Shown: in pieces, positions 34,398 through 44,694 of the stretch
Position numbering within the stretch: the first letter of the stretch is position 1
How the letters are laid out: every line of letters begins with the position of its first letter
Origin: Acidithiobacillus sp. AMEEHan
GTDB taxonomy: Bacteria; Pseudomonadota; Gammaproteobacteria; Acidithiobacillales; Acidithiobacillaceae
Reading direction: 5' to 3'
Assembly: GCF_030996345.1 (NCBI RefSeq)
Contig: NZ_CP118747.1
Span: forward strand, 804,001 to 868,000
DNA: 64,000 nt
The notes under the pieces: model-generated
What the model was told of the DNA's origin: nothing
Database searches by the model: none
What the model saw: only the letters and a program-made list of their open reading frames with translations
Made by a program: the position numbers and the translations under genes

Positions 34398-37070
34398 ATG
34401 TTGTCTTGCGAAGCAGGCGCTTTTCCAGCTCCACCAGGAAAAACACCAGCACGGCAATGAGGAAAGCCAGACCCCAGTGACGGGGGGGCAATGGTACGGT
34501 ATGAAATACCCGCTGCAGAATGGGTAGGTAGAGAAGGGCGAGTTGTAGTAGAAACAGCACTGCCAGGGCAATCCACGCGCTGGGGTTGCGAAACAGTGTC
34601 GATCTCCGCCATGCCCAGCCCTGCAGGTGACGGACGTTGAAAAGGTACAGCGCTTGACTCAGCACCAAAGTGGTCACTGCCATGCTGCGTGCCAACTCCG
34701 CAGGCATTCCCGCGGACAGTTCGGCGTAGAAGGTGGCCATGGTGGCGCCGCCGATACTCACGGAAACGAGGCCGACCCGGAGAAGAAAACGCCAATCGAG
34801 GAGACTCTCCGTCGGGTTACGCGGGGGCGCTCCATGATTCCGGGCTCTGCCGGCTCGAAGGCCAGCGCGAGCGCCAGGGTGACGGCGATGACCAAATTGA
34901 CCCAGAGGATTTGCAAAGGCGTGAGTGGCAGTTGCAGCCCGGCGATGATCGCCGCCAGCAGCACTAGACCTTGCGCGCCATTGGTGGGCAGGATGAAGAG
35001 GATGGCCTTGCGCAAATTGTCGTAAATTGCCCTACCCTCAGCCACCGCCCGGGCGATACTGGCAAAGTTGTCGTCCACGAGCACGAGGTCGGCGGCCTCC
35101 TTGGCGGCTTCACTGCCCCGCGTCCCCATGGCGATACCGACGTCGGCGCGTTTGAGGGCGGGGGCGTCGTTGACCCCATCTCCGGTCATGGCCACCACCT
35201 GTCCGCGCTTCTGTAGCGCCTCGACCAGACGCAATTTGTGTTCTGGGCTGGTGCGGGCGAAGACCTGAGTCCGCAGGGCGACGGTGGGGAGATCGTCGGG
35301 CGCGATGCGATCGAGCTCAAGCCCGGTAAGAACCTCAGAGCTCCCGCCATCTACCAGGCCCATCTCCCGGGCAATGGCCAACGCCGTAGCGGCATGATCG
35401 CCAGTAATCATCTTTACCTGGATGCCGGCGCGACGACAGTCGGCAATGGCGGTGATGGCTTCGGGACGGGGAGGATCGACAATGCCGACCAAGGCCAGTA
35501 GGGTGAAATCTTGCCCCAAACCGTCGAGTTCCAGGCTTTCCTGTGTTCCATCGACATCACGTCGCGCCAGGGCCAAAACCCGCAAGCCCTGGCTGGCCAG
35601 GGCTTGGTTTTCCCGCTCCCAGAAAGGGATGTCGATGGGCAGCGTGCTGCCATCGGCACCCAGCATGCTCCCACAACGCGCGAGAACCCGGTCAGGGGCA
35701 CCTTTCAGCAAGATCCGACGCTGCCCATCTGGCCGTTCTGTCAGCACCGCCATGAGCTTGTGCGCCGATTCAAAGGGAATGCTGGCGAGGCGCCGATAAC
35801 CCTCGCCGGGAAAACCGGCCTTGGCGCTCAGGGCGCGCAGGGCGCCCTCGGTTGGCTCGCCAATGATCTGCCAATTCCCCTCTTCCTGCCGTAGCTGCGT
35901 ATCGTTGGCCTCACTGGCGACTTCCAGGGCAGCAAAACGCGCCCTGTCGCCCGACTGGGCGCCGGCAAGCTCGCCCTGCGGCGCATATCCCGTGCCGCTA
36001 GCCTCATACCAGGCCGCATGGGTGCGCAGCCCGCGGGCAAACATTTCATTGCGGGTCAGGGTGCCCGTCTTGTCGGTGCAGATGACGGTTACCGCACCCA
36101 AGGTCTCGATGGCGTGGAGATGGCGGGCGATGACCTGGCGTCGCGCCATACGCTCCACGCCAATCGCCAGCGTGATGCTGAGGATGGCAGGCAGTCCCTC
36201 GGGGATGGCGGCCACGGCAAAACTGATGACCGCCAGAAAAACTGCAAAGGGCGGCAGCATCTCTCGTGCCAGCCCGACTCCCGCCATCATCGTACTGAGT
36301 ACCAGCACCAGCACCGCCAAGGTCCTGCTGAAGCGTTGCATCTGCCGGATCAACGGGGTCTGCAGGGTATTCGTCCCCTGCAGTAGGCCCTGAATCTTGC
36401 CCAGCTCGGTCTGCGTTGCGATGGCCGTGACCACCGCCACCGCGCGCCCCGCCCGCACAAAGGTGCCGGCATACAGCATGCTGTGGCGATCGCCAAGGGC
36501 AGCGTCGGCCTCTACCGGCGCAGCCGCTTTGTCGCTGGGCAACGATTCGCCGGTGAGCAGCGATTCATCGACGCGCAGCCCCTGGGCCGAGAGGATGCGC
36601 AGATCGGCCGGCACGCGGTCGCCGGAGCGCAGCTGCACGATATCGCCGGGGACGAGTTCCTCGGCGTCGACGTTCTGCCATTCTCCTGCGCGCCGCACTT
36701 TGGCCTGCAGGCGCAGGATCTTGCGGATCGCCGCCAGGGCGCTCTCTGCTTTACCCTCTTGCAAGGTACCAATCAGGGCGTTGATCAACAGTACCGCTAG
36801 GATCACCGCACTATCGAGCAGGTGCCCGAGGAGCAGAGTGACTAGGAATGCGGCGAGCAGGACATAGATGAGGGGATCGCGAAACTGGCGCAGAAAGCGC
36901 AGGGCCCAGTTCGGCGGGGGCTGGGTGGGCAGACGATTGGCGCCATAGCGTCGTTGCCGCGCCGCGATTTCGTCGTGGCTCAGTCCTTCGGAGTGGCTGG
37001 CCAGTTGCCTGAGTACACTATCAGCAGCGACGGAATGCGCGGTTGCGGACACGGTCTGGCGCTCGTCCAT
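34396..37070 (-). CDS. Cation P-type ATPase (P2, Ca2+-type), frameshifted
   Basis: A P-type ATPase of about 890 residues if repaired. Seen: N-terminal cation-ATPase domain, actuator TGESLPSDK, membrane motif PEGLPA (typical of P2 Ca2+/Na+ pumps, not of plasma-membrane H+ pumps), phosphorylation site DKTGTLTRNE, and hinge MTGDGVNDAPALKRADVG. The frame breaks after GIMERP at the run of five G at 34823-34827 (C on the coding strand). One extra base there restores RNPTESLLDWRFLLRVGLVS and joins the C-terminal membrane part, which is open to 34396. The loss may be an assembly error or a real mutation. It is the last gene of the lpoA operon, 15 bases behind waaF. Confidence 0.8.
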
Positions 37071-37085
37071 CACGCTTCCGGCTCC

Positions 37086-38115
37086 CTAGGAGCTTTCCAG
37101 TACCTTGGCCAGCACCTGGCTGACCTCGATCTCTTCCATGCAGCGGTGATGCTTGAGGGGCAGACACGCTTGCCGCAAGGACTGCAGGGCAGGTCGCGAC
37201 GCAGGACCTGGGCATTCTCCGCGAGTGGCGGGGTCATGGCCAGGGAAGTCGGGCCATAGATGGCAATGACGCGACTGCCCACCGCACCGGCAACATGCAT
37301 CAGACCCGAATCATTGCTGACGGTGATGGGCGCCAAAGAGAGCAGATCGATGGCCTGCAGTAGGGTGGTACGCCCGCCCAGATCGACCGCCCCCGGAGCC
37401 TGGGCAGCGATTTCCTGGGTGATGGGGGCATCCTTGGGGCTACCAAAGAGCCAGACCGCGTGACCACTTTGCAGGAGGGCCTGGGCCAGACGCGTCCATT
37501 TGTCGACTGGCCAGCGCTTGGCCGGGCCATATTCGGCCCCGGGGCCAGGGCGACCACGCGCGGCCCGGGATCGAGAGCAAATTCCTGCCAAGCCAGGGAG
37601 CGTGCCGTTGCATCGACCTGCAAGCGCGGCGCAGGGAGGCTGTGCGGCTGCGGCAGACGCGGCGGCAAGCCCAGGGCGACATATTGGTCCACGGTGCGCG
37701 GGAGTTTGCGACGGTTCAAGCGATGGGGGTCCGAGAGTAGCCACGCGCGCATCTCGCGACGAAAACCCGTGCGCACCGGAATCTTCATCCAATACGGAAT
37801 CAGCGCCGACTTGAAGCTGTTGGGCAGGCAAATGGCCCAATCGTAATCCACGGGCTGCAGTTCTCGGGCCAGGGTACGCCGGGCCTTGAACGCAAGCTCC
37901 CCATGCGGGATTTCCAGCGGGATCACTCGCCGCAGCTCGGCCATGCGCAGCCCCACGGGCGCACTGGCCGGCGGCGCCAGAAGGTCGATCTGCACCCGCG
38001 GCCAGCGTCGGCGCATCACCTGAAACAGCACCTGTGCCATCACCATATCCCCCACCCAGGACGGACCGATGACCAGCACCTGCGCTGGATCGTTGCTGCG
38101 CGCCAGACGGGTCAT
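37086..38115 (-). CDS. waaF: Heptosyltransferase II-like (WaaF), two frameshifts
   Basis: An ADP-heptose:LPS heptosyltransferase building the inner core. The first frame from the ATG at 38115 gives VLVIGPSWVGDMVMAQVLFQ and continues to VVALAPG. There a G-run is one base short (37537-37540) and the other frame takes over with AEYGPAKRWPVDKWTRLA, DLGGRTTLLQAIDLLSLA, VSNDSGLMHVAGAVGS and LPCSPCGKRVCP. At 37157-37160 a second run is one base short; adding a base gives LKHHRCMEEIEVSQVLAKVL and a stop at 37086. Both breaks are in G/C homopolymers. The gmhA-hldE fusion in the same operon makes the heptose substrate. Confidence 0.8.
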
Positions 38116-38168
38116 GCGCGGTATCCGCGGCGATGCCTCCGCGACCTGCGCGCCGGCGACTGCGTCGT

Positions 38169-38939
38169 CTACCACAGATTCCCCAGCAGCATGACCACCA
38201 GCTCCACGGCAATCAGCACGATGATGATCCACTCCAGAATGGTCTCGCGCTCGTGGCGGCTGGCGACGACAATGACTTCCAGGCCCTCGCGGATGGCATC
38301 GAGTTTCTCATCGAGGGCGCGAAAGCGGCTGGTCAGCTCGAGATCGGCGGAAAGCTCGCGCGACAGCAATTCCAGGCCTGGGGTTTCCCAGACGATATCG
38401 GGGTTGTCGAGCACCGCCAGGCGGGAGAGGATTTCGGTGCGGGTGGCCGAGGTCGACGCCAAAAAACGTAGATACCCACCCTTGCGTCCCGGCAAGCGCC
38501 CGCTTTTGGTGACCTCGGAAAGCAGATTCAATGTGGTTTCGAGGAGGCTTTCGACTGCCTCCTCATGCAGCTCCAGGGCCAGACTCTGGGCCAAGCGCAG
38601 GGCAACGAGAAAAAGCCGTTCGTCGTCGATTTGGCGTAACTGCACCGCCTCTTTTCCGACTCCATCGCGGTCGCTCAGCAGGAGCTGGAGTTCTTCCACG
38701 TTCACCTTACTGACCGCCGGAAACGCCGCCTGCACGCCCGCCATGATGCGCGCCTGCAAGGCCGGCCCTGCTTCATAGAAGCAGATCACCCCCGAGCGAA
38801 ACAGTACCACCCGGGTCTCGCCATCGCGCAGCATGCGGTGCGCCGGGCCTTCGAAGACGCGCTCCATGTCGAAGCATTCGTTCCAGCTCTTGAGCTGGAT
38901 CTGGCGTACCGGCTGAATGGCATGGAGAAGGGGCCGCAT
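38169..38939 (-). CDS. RMD1/DUF155-family membrane protein
   Basis: A 256-residue protein of the DUF155 (YagE/RMD1) family. The N-terminal part is soluble (ETRVVLFRSGVICFYE). The middle has the family's RKGGYLRFLASTSATRTEIL and NPDIVWETPGLELL. A single C-terminal membrane anchor (ILEWIIIVLIAVELVVMLLG) ends the protein. Its biochemical function is unknown; yeast homologues act at mitochondria. It starts six bases after glcD on the same strand. Confidence 0.8.
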   Translation of the reverse strand: MRPLLHAIQPVRQIQLKSWNECFDMERVFEGPAHRMLRDGETRVVLFRSGVICFYEAGPALQARIMAGVQAAFPAVSKVNVEELQLLLSDRDGVGKEAVQLRQIDDERLFLVALRLAQSLALELHEEAVESLLETTLNLLSEVTKSGRLPGRKGGYLRFLASTSATRTEILSRLAVLDNPDIVWETPGLELLSRELSADLELTSRFRALDEKLDAIREGLEVIVVASRHERETILEWIIIVLIAVELVVMLLGNLW

Positions 38940-38945
38940 GGAGGC

Positions 38946-40328
38946 TCAGTCGTCGGGAAACAGCTTGCCAGGGTTGAGGATGCCCAGGGGGTCGAAAAGC
39001 CCCTTGATTTGTCGCTGCAGGTGCAGGCTGACGGGGTCCAGTTCGCGCCCAACAAAGGCGCGTTTGACACTGCCGATACCATGTTCTCCGGAGAGCGTGC
39101 CGCCAAGTGCCAGCACGCTGCCGAACAGACGATCCAGGCCCCGCTCGACGCGCCGCATCTCGTCGTGGTCATCGGGATGCACCAGAAAATTGACGTGCAG
39201 GTTGCCATTGCCAGCATGGCCAAAGCTGACGATCCGCAAGCGTTCGCTGCTGGCGATGTCTTCGATCTCGGCCAGAAGATCGCAGAGACGGGGAACCGGA
39301 ACCACGACATCTTCATTGATCTTGCGCGGGGCCATGGCCTTGGTCGCCGGAGACAGGGACTTGCGCGCGGCCCAGAGGGCGGCAATGGCCGCCTCGTCCT
39401 GACCGCGCTCGATCTGTAGCAGCCCCTCTCCGGCGAGCGCAGCGCCCATCAGCTCCAACTGACGCGGGAGATCCGCCACTTCGCCATCCACCTCCACCAT
39501 GAGCAGGGCCCGGCTGCTCTCGGGCAGGTCGCTCGCGGCGCCCATGCCACGGATCGCCGCCAGGGCGTGGGCATCCATGAACTCCACCGCACTGGGCAGA
39601 AAATCCTGTTGCATGACCCGATTCACCGCAGCACAAGCATCTCTGCTCCGGGCATAGGCAGCACGCAGCAGGGCGCGGCCAGCGGGGCGCGGCAGCAGGC
39701 GCAGGGTAGCCTCGGTGATGAGGGCGAGGGTGCCTTCGCTGCCGACCAGCAATCGGGTGAGATCGTAACCCACCACCCCCTTGCTGGTGCGCACGCCCGT
39801 GTCCAGGGTTTCGCCACGCCCAGTCACGGCCCGCAGAGCGAGGACATAATCTCGGGTCACACCGTATTTGACCGCATGCGGGCCGCCGGCATTCATCGCC
39901 AGATTGCCACCGATGCGGCAGTACGGGCTGCTGCCGGGGTCGGGCAAATAGGCGAGGCCATCTTGGCTCGCGATGCGATCGATGTCGCCGGTGATGCAGC
40001 CGCTTTGCACGCGGATGAGGCGCTCCTGCGGGGCATACTCCAGTATCTCCGTCATGCACTCGAAGGAAACCACCGCCCCGCCTTCCACCGGCAGCGCGCC
40101 GCCGACATTGCCGGAACCCGCCCCCCGCGCCGTCAGCGGGAGCTTATGGCGGACAGCCAGACGGACGATGGCCTGTACCTCTTCATGACTGTGGGGGAAG
40201 AGCACGACTGCAGGCAAGCGTGCCTCGGGGGTATCATCGCTGCTATAGAGCTCGCGCGTGTAGAGGTCATCACGGGCACGCTCGGCGCCCAGGCAAGCCT
40301 TGAATCCGGCAATGATCCCCTGGCTCAT
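38946..40328 (-). CDS. glcD: FAD-linked oxidase (GlcD/D-lactate dehydrogenase type)
   Basis: A 460-residue flavoprotein of the glycolate oxidase GlcD/D-2-hydroxyacid dehydrogenase family. The FAD-binding segment is LPLTARGAGSGNVGGALPVEGG, with DPGSSPYCRIGGNLAMNAGG and VVGYDLTRLLVGSEGTL. The C-terminal domain has FGHAGNGNLHVNFLV and SGEHGIG, which contribute the metal and substrate site. No GlcE or GlcF partner is adjacent, so it may be a single-subunit D-lactate or glycolate dehydrogenase. Its ATG overlaps the stop of the gmhA-hldE fusion. Confidence 0.85.
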   Translation of the reverse strand: MSQGIIAGFKACLGAERARDDLYTRELYSSDDTPEARLPAVVLFPHSHEEVQAIVRLAVRHKLPLTARGAGSGNVGGALPVEGGAVVSFECMTEILEYAPQERLIRVQSGCITGDIDRIASQDGLAYLPDPGSSPYCRIGGNLAMNAGGPHAVKYGVTRDYVLALRAVTGRGETLDTGVRTSKGVVGYDLTRLLVGSEGTLALITEATLRLLPRPAGRALLRAAYARSRDACAAVNRVMQQDFLPSAVEFMDAHALAAIRGMGAASDLPESSRALLMVEVDGEVADLPRQLELMGAALAGEGLLQIERGQDEAAIAALWAARKSLSPATKAMAPRKINEDVVVPVPRLCDLLAEIEDIASSERLRIVSFGHAGNGNLHVNFLVHPDDHDEMRRVERGLDRLFGSVLALGGTLSGEHGIGSVKRAFVGRELDPVSLHLQRQIKGLFDPLGILNPGKLFPDD

Positions 40329-41395
40329 GGCTGGGTCTCCCGAATTTTCTGCAGCAGCCTCGTGGTACTGCGCTGATGACGAAAGGGGATACTCAGTACC
40401 CGACCGCCCCAGCCCTGTACCTCGCCGGCACCAACGATGCTCTCGACGGGCCAGTCGCCTCCTTTGACCAGAACCTCCGGCCGCAGCCTTTGAATCAGGC
40501 GCAGAGGAGTGTCCTCATCGAACGTCGTGACATAGTCAATCGCTGCCAGGCCGGCCAGTACCCCCTGGCGATCGTCGAGGGGATTGATCGGCCGGTCGGC
40601 GCCCTTGCCCAGACGCCGCACCGAAGCATCACTGTTCACCGCCAGGACCAGACAGGCCCCCTCGGCCCGCGCCTCGCTCAGGTACTGCACATGGCCGCGG
40701 TGCAGAATGTCGAAGACACCATTGCTGAACACCAAGGGGCGCTGCCCGGCCACCCGCCGGGCCAGCTCGTCCCAGTCGTTGACGATCTTGTCGTCCAGGG
40801 CTTGCGGGTGTTCCAGCTCCGCCGCGTGGGCATCGACGGCGGCACAGAGACTATGAATCAGTAAGAGATGGACTTCCTGAATGCGGGCCGTGCGTTCATG
40901 GGGCACGCGCAACTCGATGTCTCCGGGACGCAGCTCCCGCGCCAGGGCGCCGCCGTCACGGCCGGTAAAGGCAAGAACCCATATACCCCGAGCCTGCGCC
41001 ACGCGCACGGCAGCGAGGATGTTGGCGGAATTGCCGGAGGTGCTGAACACGAGCAGGCCGTCGCCGGCCTTGCCCAAGGCCGCCACCTGGCGGGCGAAGA
41101 CCTGCTCGTAATTGATATCATTGGCAATCGAGGTCAGCACTGCCCCATCGGTGCTGAGGGCAATGGCCGGCAGGGGACGGCGCCAGCCCTCGAAGCGGTT
41201 GACCAGCTCCGAAGCAATGTGAGCGGCATCACCGGCGGAGCCACCGTTGCCACAGCTCAAAAGCTTGCCGCCGCGACGCAGGGTTTGCAGGATGCGCGCC
41301 TCTGCCTGCCGACACGGCCCTGCCAGCTCCTCGAGCCCGGCCATGAGGGCGCGATGCTCCGCCAGTTGAGCTGGCCAAAATGACGAATCACTCAT
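40325..41395 (-). CDS. GmhA-HldE(C) fusion: heptose isomerase and adenylyltransferase
   Basis: A 356-residue two-domain protein. Residues 1-190 form a SIS domain like GmhA (LLSCGNGGSAGDAAHIASEL; LVFSTSGNSANIL), which converts sedoheptulose 7-phosphate to heptose 7-phosphate. Residues 215-356 form a cytidylyltransferase-fold domain (LVFSNGVFDILHRGHVQYL; VKGGDWPVESIVGA) matching the C-terminal half of HldE, which makes ADP-heptose from heptose 1-phosphate. The HldE kinase half is absent and must be elsewhere. The gene sits where diaA, a GmhA paralogue, lies in the lpoA-yraN-diaA cluster of E. coli. It overlaps yraN by ATGA. Confidence 0.88.
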   Translation of the reverse strand: MSDSSFWPAQLAEHRALMAGLEELAGPCRQAEARILQTLRRGGKLLSCGNGGSAGDAAHIASELVNRFEGWRRPLPAIALSTDGAVLTSIANDINYEQVFARQVAALGKAGDGLLVFSTSGNSANILAAVRVAQARGIWVLAFTGRDGGALARELRPGDIELRVPHERTARIQEVHLLLIHSLCAAVDAHAAELEHPQALDDKIVNDWDELARRVAGQRPLVFSNGVFDILHRGHVQYLSEARAEGACLVLAVNSDASVRRLGKGADRPINPLDDRQGVLAGLAAIDYVTTFDEDTPLRLIQRLRPEVLVKGGDWPVESIVGAGEVQGWGGRVLSIPFRHQRSTTRLLQKIRETQP

Positions 41396-41757
41396 GGGCT
41401 GGGTACCTGAAAGGCATCACGAATCCACTCGCCCTCTGCGGCGCCATCGAAGCTCACGACATCGAAGCGACAGGGCCAGGACTGATATTGTGCGTGGCGC
41501 AACAGGAAAAATTGCGCTGCGCGGATGATCCGTTGCTGTTTGCGCGGCCCGATGCTGGCGGCAGCGTTCCCCTGGCGGTCGTGGCTGCGGCTGCGTACCT
41601 CGATGAAGACGAGACTGTCCCGGTCCTGAGCGATGAGGTCGATCTCGCCGGCGCGGCAGCGAAAATTACGCTGCAGCAGGCGCATTCCCCGTTCGTATAA
41701 CAGCCCTTGCGCCCGCTCTTCCTGCCACTGGCCGATTTTCTGGGTGGGGGAAGGCAT
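41392..41757 (-). CDS. yraN: YraN/UPF0102 family protein
   Basis: A 121-residue member of UPF0102, a small restriction-endonuclease-like fold. The motif RAGEIDLIAQDRDSLVFIEV contains the E-x-D...E-V-K-like catalytic pattern, with EVR in place of EVK. ERGMRLLQRNFRC is also typical. The start at 41757 is two bases from the lpoA stop, and its stop overlaps the next gene. The role is unknown, possibly nuclease activity on recombination intermediates. Confidence 0.85.
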   Translation of the reverse strand: MPSPTQKIGQWQEERAQGLLYERGMRLLQRNFRCRAGEIDLIAQDRDSLVFIEVRSRSHDRQGNAAASIGPRKQQRIIRAAQFFLLRHAQYQSWPCRFDVVSFDGAAEGEWIRDAFQVPSP

Positions 41758-41759
41758 CT

Positions 41760-43586
41760 TCAGGGCCTCGGCAATTGCGGCAAGACCTGCATGGCACCGT
41801 TCTTCTGCCAGGTCACCCAACGCAGATTGCGTTTGCCGTGCTGCATCGGGCGTTCGGAAAGCCCCATGGATTGCATGCTTTCCCGTTCTGCCGATGCCGT
41901 GCTCCCGAGAATTTTCGCCAGCAAACCATAGGCCTCGACCCCAAGCCCGGCCATACGCCACTGCTGCGCCGTTGCCTGCGGCAGGCTCTGCTTGACTGCC
42001 TGGGCGGCGGGACCATCGGCCATCTGCGGATCGAACACCCAAGGCATGCCCAGCGCATATATCTTGCTGCCGCTCAGGCCGCCAGAATCCTCGCTGGTAA
42101 AAGTGGGGATGCCCGCCAAAAGGATCGGACTGGAACTGTGCGCACGGATATCGGTAATGATCGCCGCCGGATTTTTCTCGGATGTGACCAGAAAAGTGAA
42201 GGCCCCTCGTCCACCGGCAGAGCCCAACGCCTCCTGCACGACGCCTGCCGTATCGCCACTCCCCACCCGGTAGTGGGCCACGCCCGCAACGTTTCCGCCC
42301 AGCCGCTTCCAATTTTCCAGAAAGGCCGCCTGCATGGCGGCACCCTCGGCATCCAGAGGATACAGTACCGCAGCTTGGCGGTAACCGGCCCGAAAAGCAT
42401 CTTCCGCCACCCGCCGGGCAACCACCTGCAAACTGATGTCAAAGTCGTAGATGCCTTTGCTGGGATCGCTGGCAACGTCACCAAGGAGCAGGATGGGCGG
42501 ATCCTGCGGGTGCCGCGCGCCGAGCACGGCATTGATGTCCTGCGGCAGAACGGGACCGACAAAAGCCGCGCAGCCGGCCTGCACACCCGCAGCATACTGC
42601 GTGGCATTCAGTGCCGGATCGCTGCTGTCGCTCAGTTCGTGAATGGCTGGCCCCGACACCTGCTGCGCCGCCGCCTGCAGGCCCGCCGTGAAGGCCAGGG
42701 TATTGTCGGCAAAGCGACCCGTAGTAGGGAGCAGGGTGCAAATCGCGCCTTTTGCGCCACCGGCTGGCGGCGCCGCTGTATGCCCGTAATGGATGTCGGG
42801 ATGACCCGGGTGCGCCTGCAGCCAGGCGGCAAACGCCGCATCGCGGGCCGCGGGTTCAACATGTTCCCGCGCGATCAGGGCAAAAGCCAGCCATTCCTGA
42901 ACGATCGGATCGCCGCTGCGCCCCTGCCAGTTTTTCAGCTTCGCCGAGCTTTGCGCGTCGAGCAGCGAATGAATCTGCCGGCGATTTTCCGTCTTGGCTG
43001 CCCCAGACAGCAGGGCATCCCGCTTCACCAGAAAATCGAGGGCAGTGAGATCGTGGTTTTCGCGCTGATAAATCTCCGCGAGCTCTTTCATCGCGGTCGC
43101 ACGCTGCTCGGGAGAGACGCTGCTGATGCTGATGAGCTCGGCGAGGGCTCCACTCGCCAGTTTGTCCTGCCCATCACGCTGGTAGGCCTGGGCCTGAATC
43201 CACAGCGCCTTGGCACGTTGGGACGGATCCTGACTCAGGCGCAGCACCTCGGCGCTGAGCAGACTCGCCACCTGCGTACGATTGCCATCCAGGGATGCCT
43301 GCGCGGCCTTGAGCAGGTAGTCGAGTTGCTGGTCCGCTCCGCTCGCGGCGGCGGCCTGGATGTACTCCTTGGCCGCCGCGAGGTCCTTTCCCTCGGCCAA
43401 TAAACGGTCCGCTTTTTGCGCCTGGCTGATTTCCACCGGTGCCGGCGCCACCGTCACGGCGGCTGGCGCGGGCGTCGGTGCGGGGGTATGTGGCATACTG
43501 GCGCAAGCGCCCAACAACACGGTTAGGAGCGCCGTACTTCCGAGGCGCCACCATGCCGGCGCGAAGAGTCGGGAGAGCTGCTGCAT
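41760..43586 (-). CDS. lpoA: Penicillin-binding protein activator LpoA
   Basis: A 608-residue outer-membrane lipoprotein of the LpoA/YraM family, which activates PBP1A from the outer membrane. The signal ends in the lipobox LLGAC. The N-terminal half is made of TPR-like helices (KADRLLAEGKDLAAAKEYIQ). The C-terminal half is a periplasmic-binding-protein fold (ICTLLPTTGRFADNTLAFTA; AAFVGPVLPQDINAVL). The ATG at 43586 is only 27 bases from the divergent rsmI start, the same arrangement as in E. coli. It heads a seven-gene operon. Confidence 0.9.
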   Translation of the reverse strand: MQQLSRLFAPAWWRLGSTALLTVLLGACASMPHTPAPTPAPAAVTVAPAPVEISQAQKADRLLAEGKDLAAAKEYIQAAAASGADQQLDYLLKAAQASLDGNRTQVASLLSAEVLRLSQDPSQRAKALWIQAQAYQRDGQDKLASGALAELISISSVSPEQRATAMKELAEIYQRENHDLTALDFLVKRDALLSGAAKTENRRQIHSLLDAQSSAKLKNWQGRSGDPIVQEWLAFALIAREHVEPAARDAAFAAWLQAHPGHPDIHYGHTAAPPAGGAKGAICTLLPTTGRFADNTLAFTAGLQAAAQQVSGPAIHELSDSSDPALNATQYAAGVQAGCAAFVGPVLPQDINAVLGARHPQDPPILLLGDVASDPSKGIYDFDISLQVVARRVAEDAFRAGYRQAAVLYPLDAEGAAMQAAFLENWKRLGGNVAGVAHYRVGSGDTAGVVQEALGSAGGRGAFTFLVTSEKNPAAIITDIRAHSSSPILLAGIPTFTSEDSGGLSGSKIYALGMPWVFDPQMADGPAAQAVKQSLPQATAQQWRMAGLGVEAYGLLAKILGSTASAERESMQSMGLSERPMQHGKRNLRWVTWQKNGAMQVLPQLPRP

Positions 43587-43613
43587 GGGCAAAGTGTAGG
43601 GAGAAGACTGCAG

Positions 43614-44501
43614 GTGCGCAATGAGATGCGGGAGACACCCACTGGACGCGAACATTACCCCGGCCGATTGGACATCGTCGGTACGCCCATCGGCAATCTG
43701 GAGGATCTCTCCCCCCGGGCGCGGCGAGCGCTTGCTGAGGCCGACCGGATCCTCGTCGAGGATCGCCGCCACGCCCAGCGCCTTTTTCAGAGCATCGGGA
43801 TCCAGCCCCGCAGCGAACCGCTCCACGAGCACAATGAGCGCCGCCAGATTCCTCGCATCCTTGCCTACCTGCAGGCCGGCGAGCGCCTGGCCCTGATTTC
43901 GGATGCCGGCATGCCGCTGATCTCCGACCCCGGCTACCCGCTGGTCCGCGAACTGCGCCGTGCGGGGGTTGCGATCTCGGTCATCCCCGGCCCCTCTGCG
44001 GCCCTGGCTGCCCTGGCGCTCGCCGGCCTGCCGACGGACCGCTTCTGCTTTGAGGGCTTTTTGCCGGCCAAAAGTGCGGCACGACAGCAGCGCCTGCGCG
44101 AACTCGAGGCGGAAACCCGCAGCATGATCTTCTACGAAGCACCACACCGCATTTTGGCGACCCTGGAGGACATGATCGCGGTGCTGTCGGGCGAGCGCGG
44201 CGCCATTCTGGCCCGCGAACTCACCAAACTGCACGAAGAAACGCTGGGCGAGAGCCTGGAAGCCATCCGGGCCACTCTGAGCGCCTCCCCGGAGCGCCAA
44301 CGCGGTGAAATGTGTCTGGTACTCGCCGGTGCGCCAGAACGCGAAAGCGGCGAGGCAGAGCTGGATCGCCTGCTCCGTCCGTTGTTGCAAGAACTCCCTT
44401 TGGCGCAAGCCGTGCGCCTTGCCGAGGCACAGAGCGGCGCCGCCCACCGGCGCCTCTATCAGCGCGCCCTTGCCTTGACTTCGGCAGCAGAGTCGGATTA
44501 A
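43614..44501 (+). CDS. rsmI: 16S rRNA 2'-O-ribose C1402 methyltransferase
   Basis: A tetrapyrrole-methylase-fold enzyme that methylates C1402 of 16S rRNA. LDIVGTPIGNLEDLSPRA is the family N-terminus, followed by LVEDRRHAQRL, LHEHNE, LISDAGMPLISDPGYPLV, VIPGPSAALAALALAGLP and a C-terminal KLHEET segment. The frame starts with GTG at 43614; an ATG at 43626 is an alternative and would still include the whole domain. It is divergent from lpoA and carries the tRNA-Phe promoter in its last codons. Confidence 0.94.
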   Translation: MRNEMRETPTGREHYPGRLDIVGTPIGNLEDLSPRARRALAEADRILVEDRRHAQRLFQSIGIQPRSEPLHEHNERRQIPRILAYLQAGERLALISDAGMPLISDPGYPLVRELRRAGVAISVIPGPSAALAALALAGLPTDRFCFEGFLPAKSAARQQRLRELEAETRSMIFYEAPHRILATLEDMIAVLSGERGAILARELTKLHEETLGESLEAIRATLSASPERQRGEMCLVLAGAPERESGEAELDRLLRPLLQELPLAQAVRLAEAQSGAAHRRLYQRALALTSAAESD

Positions 44502-44503
44502 AT
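44475..44503 (+). promoter_or_regulatory. Promoter of tRNA-Phe
   Basis: TTGACT at 44475-44480 and TTAAAT at 44498-44503, with an ideal 17-base spacer, lie at the 3' end of rsmI. Transcription would start about seven bases before the tRNA. Confidence 0.6.
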
Positions 44504-44516
44504 CGCGACTCTCGCA

Positions 44517-44592
<76 letters not shown>

Positions 44593-44694
44593 TATAAAAC
44601 AAAGAGTTATAAAGAAATCTCAAGCTTCTGTTGATTTTCCGCTCCACTGGCGCGACACTCTGGCATGAAAAAGAGCTGTCACGGAGCGTGGTGC

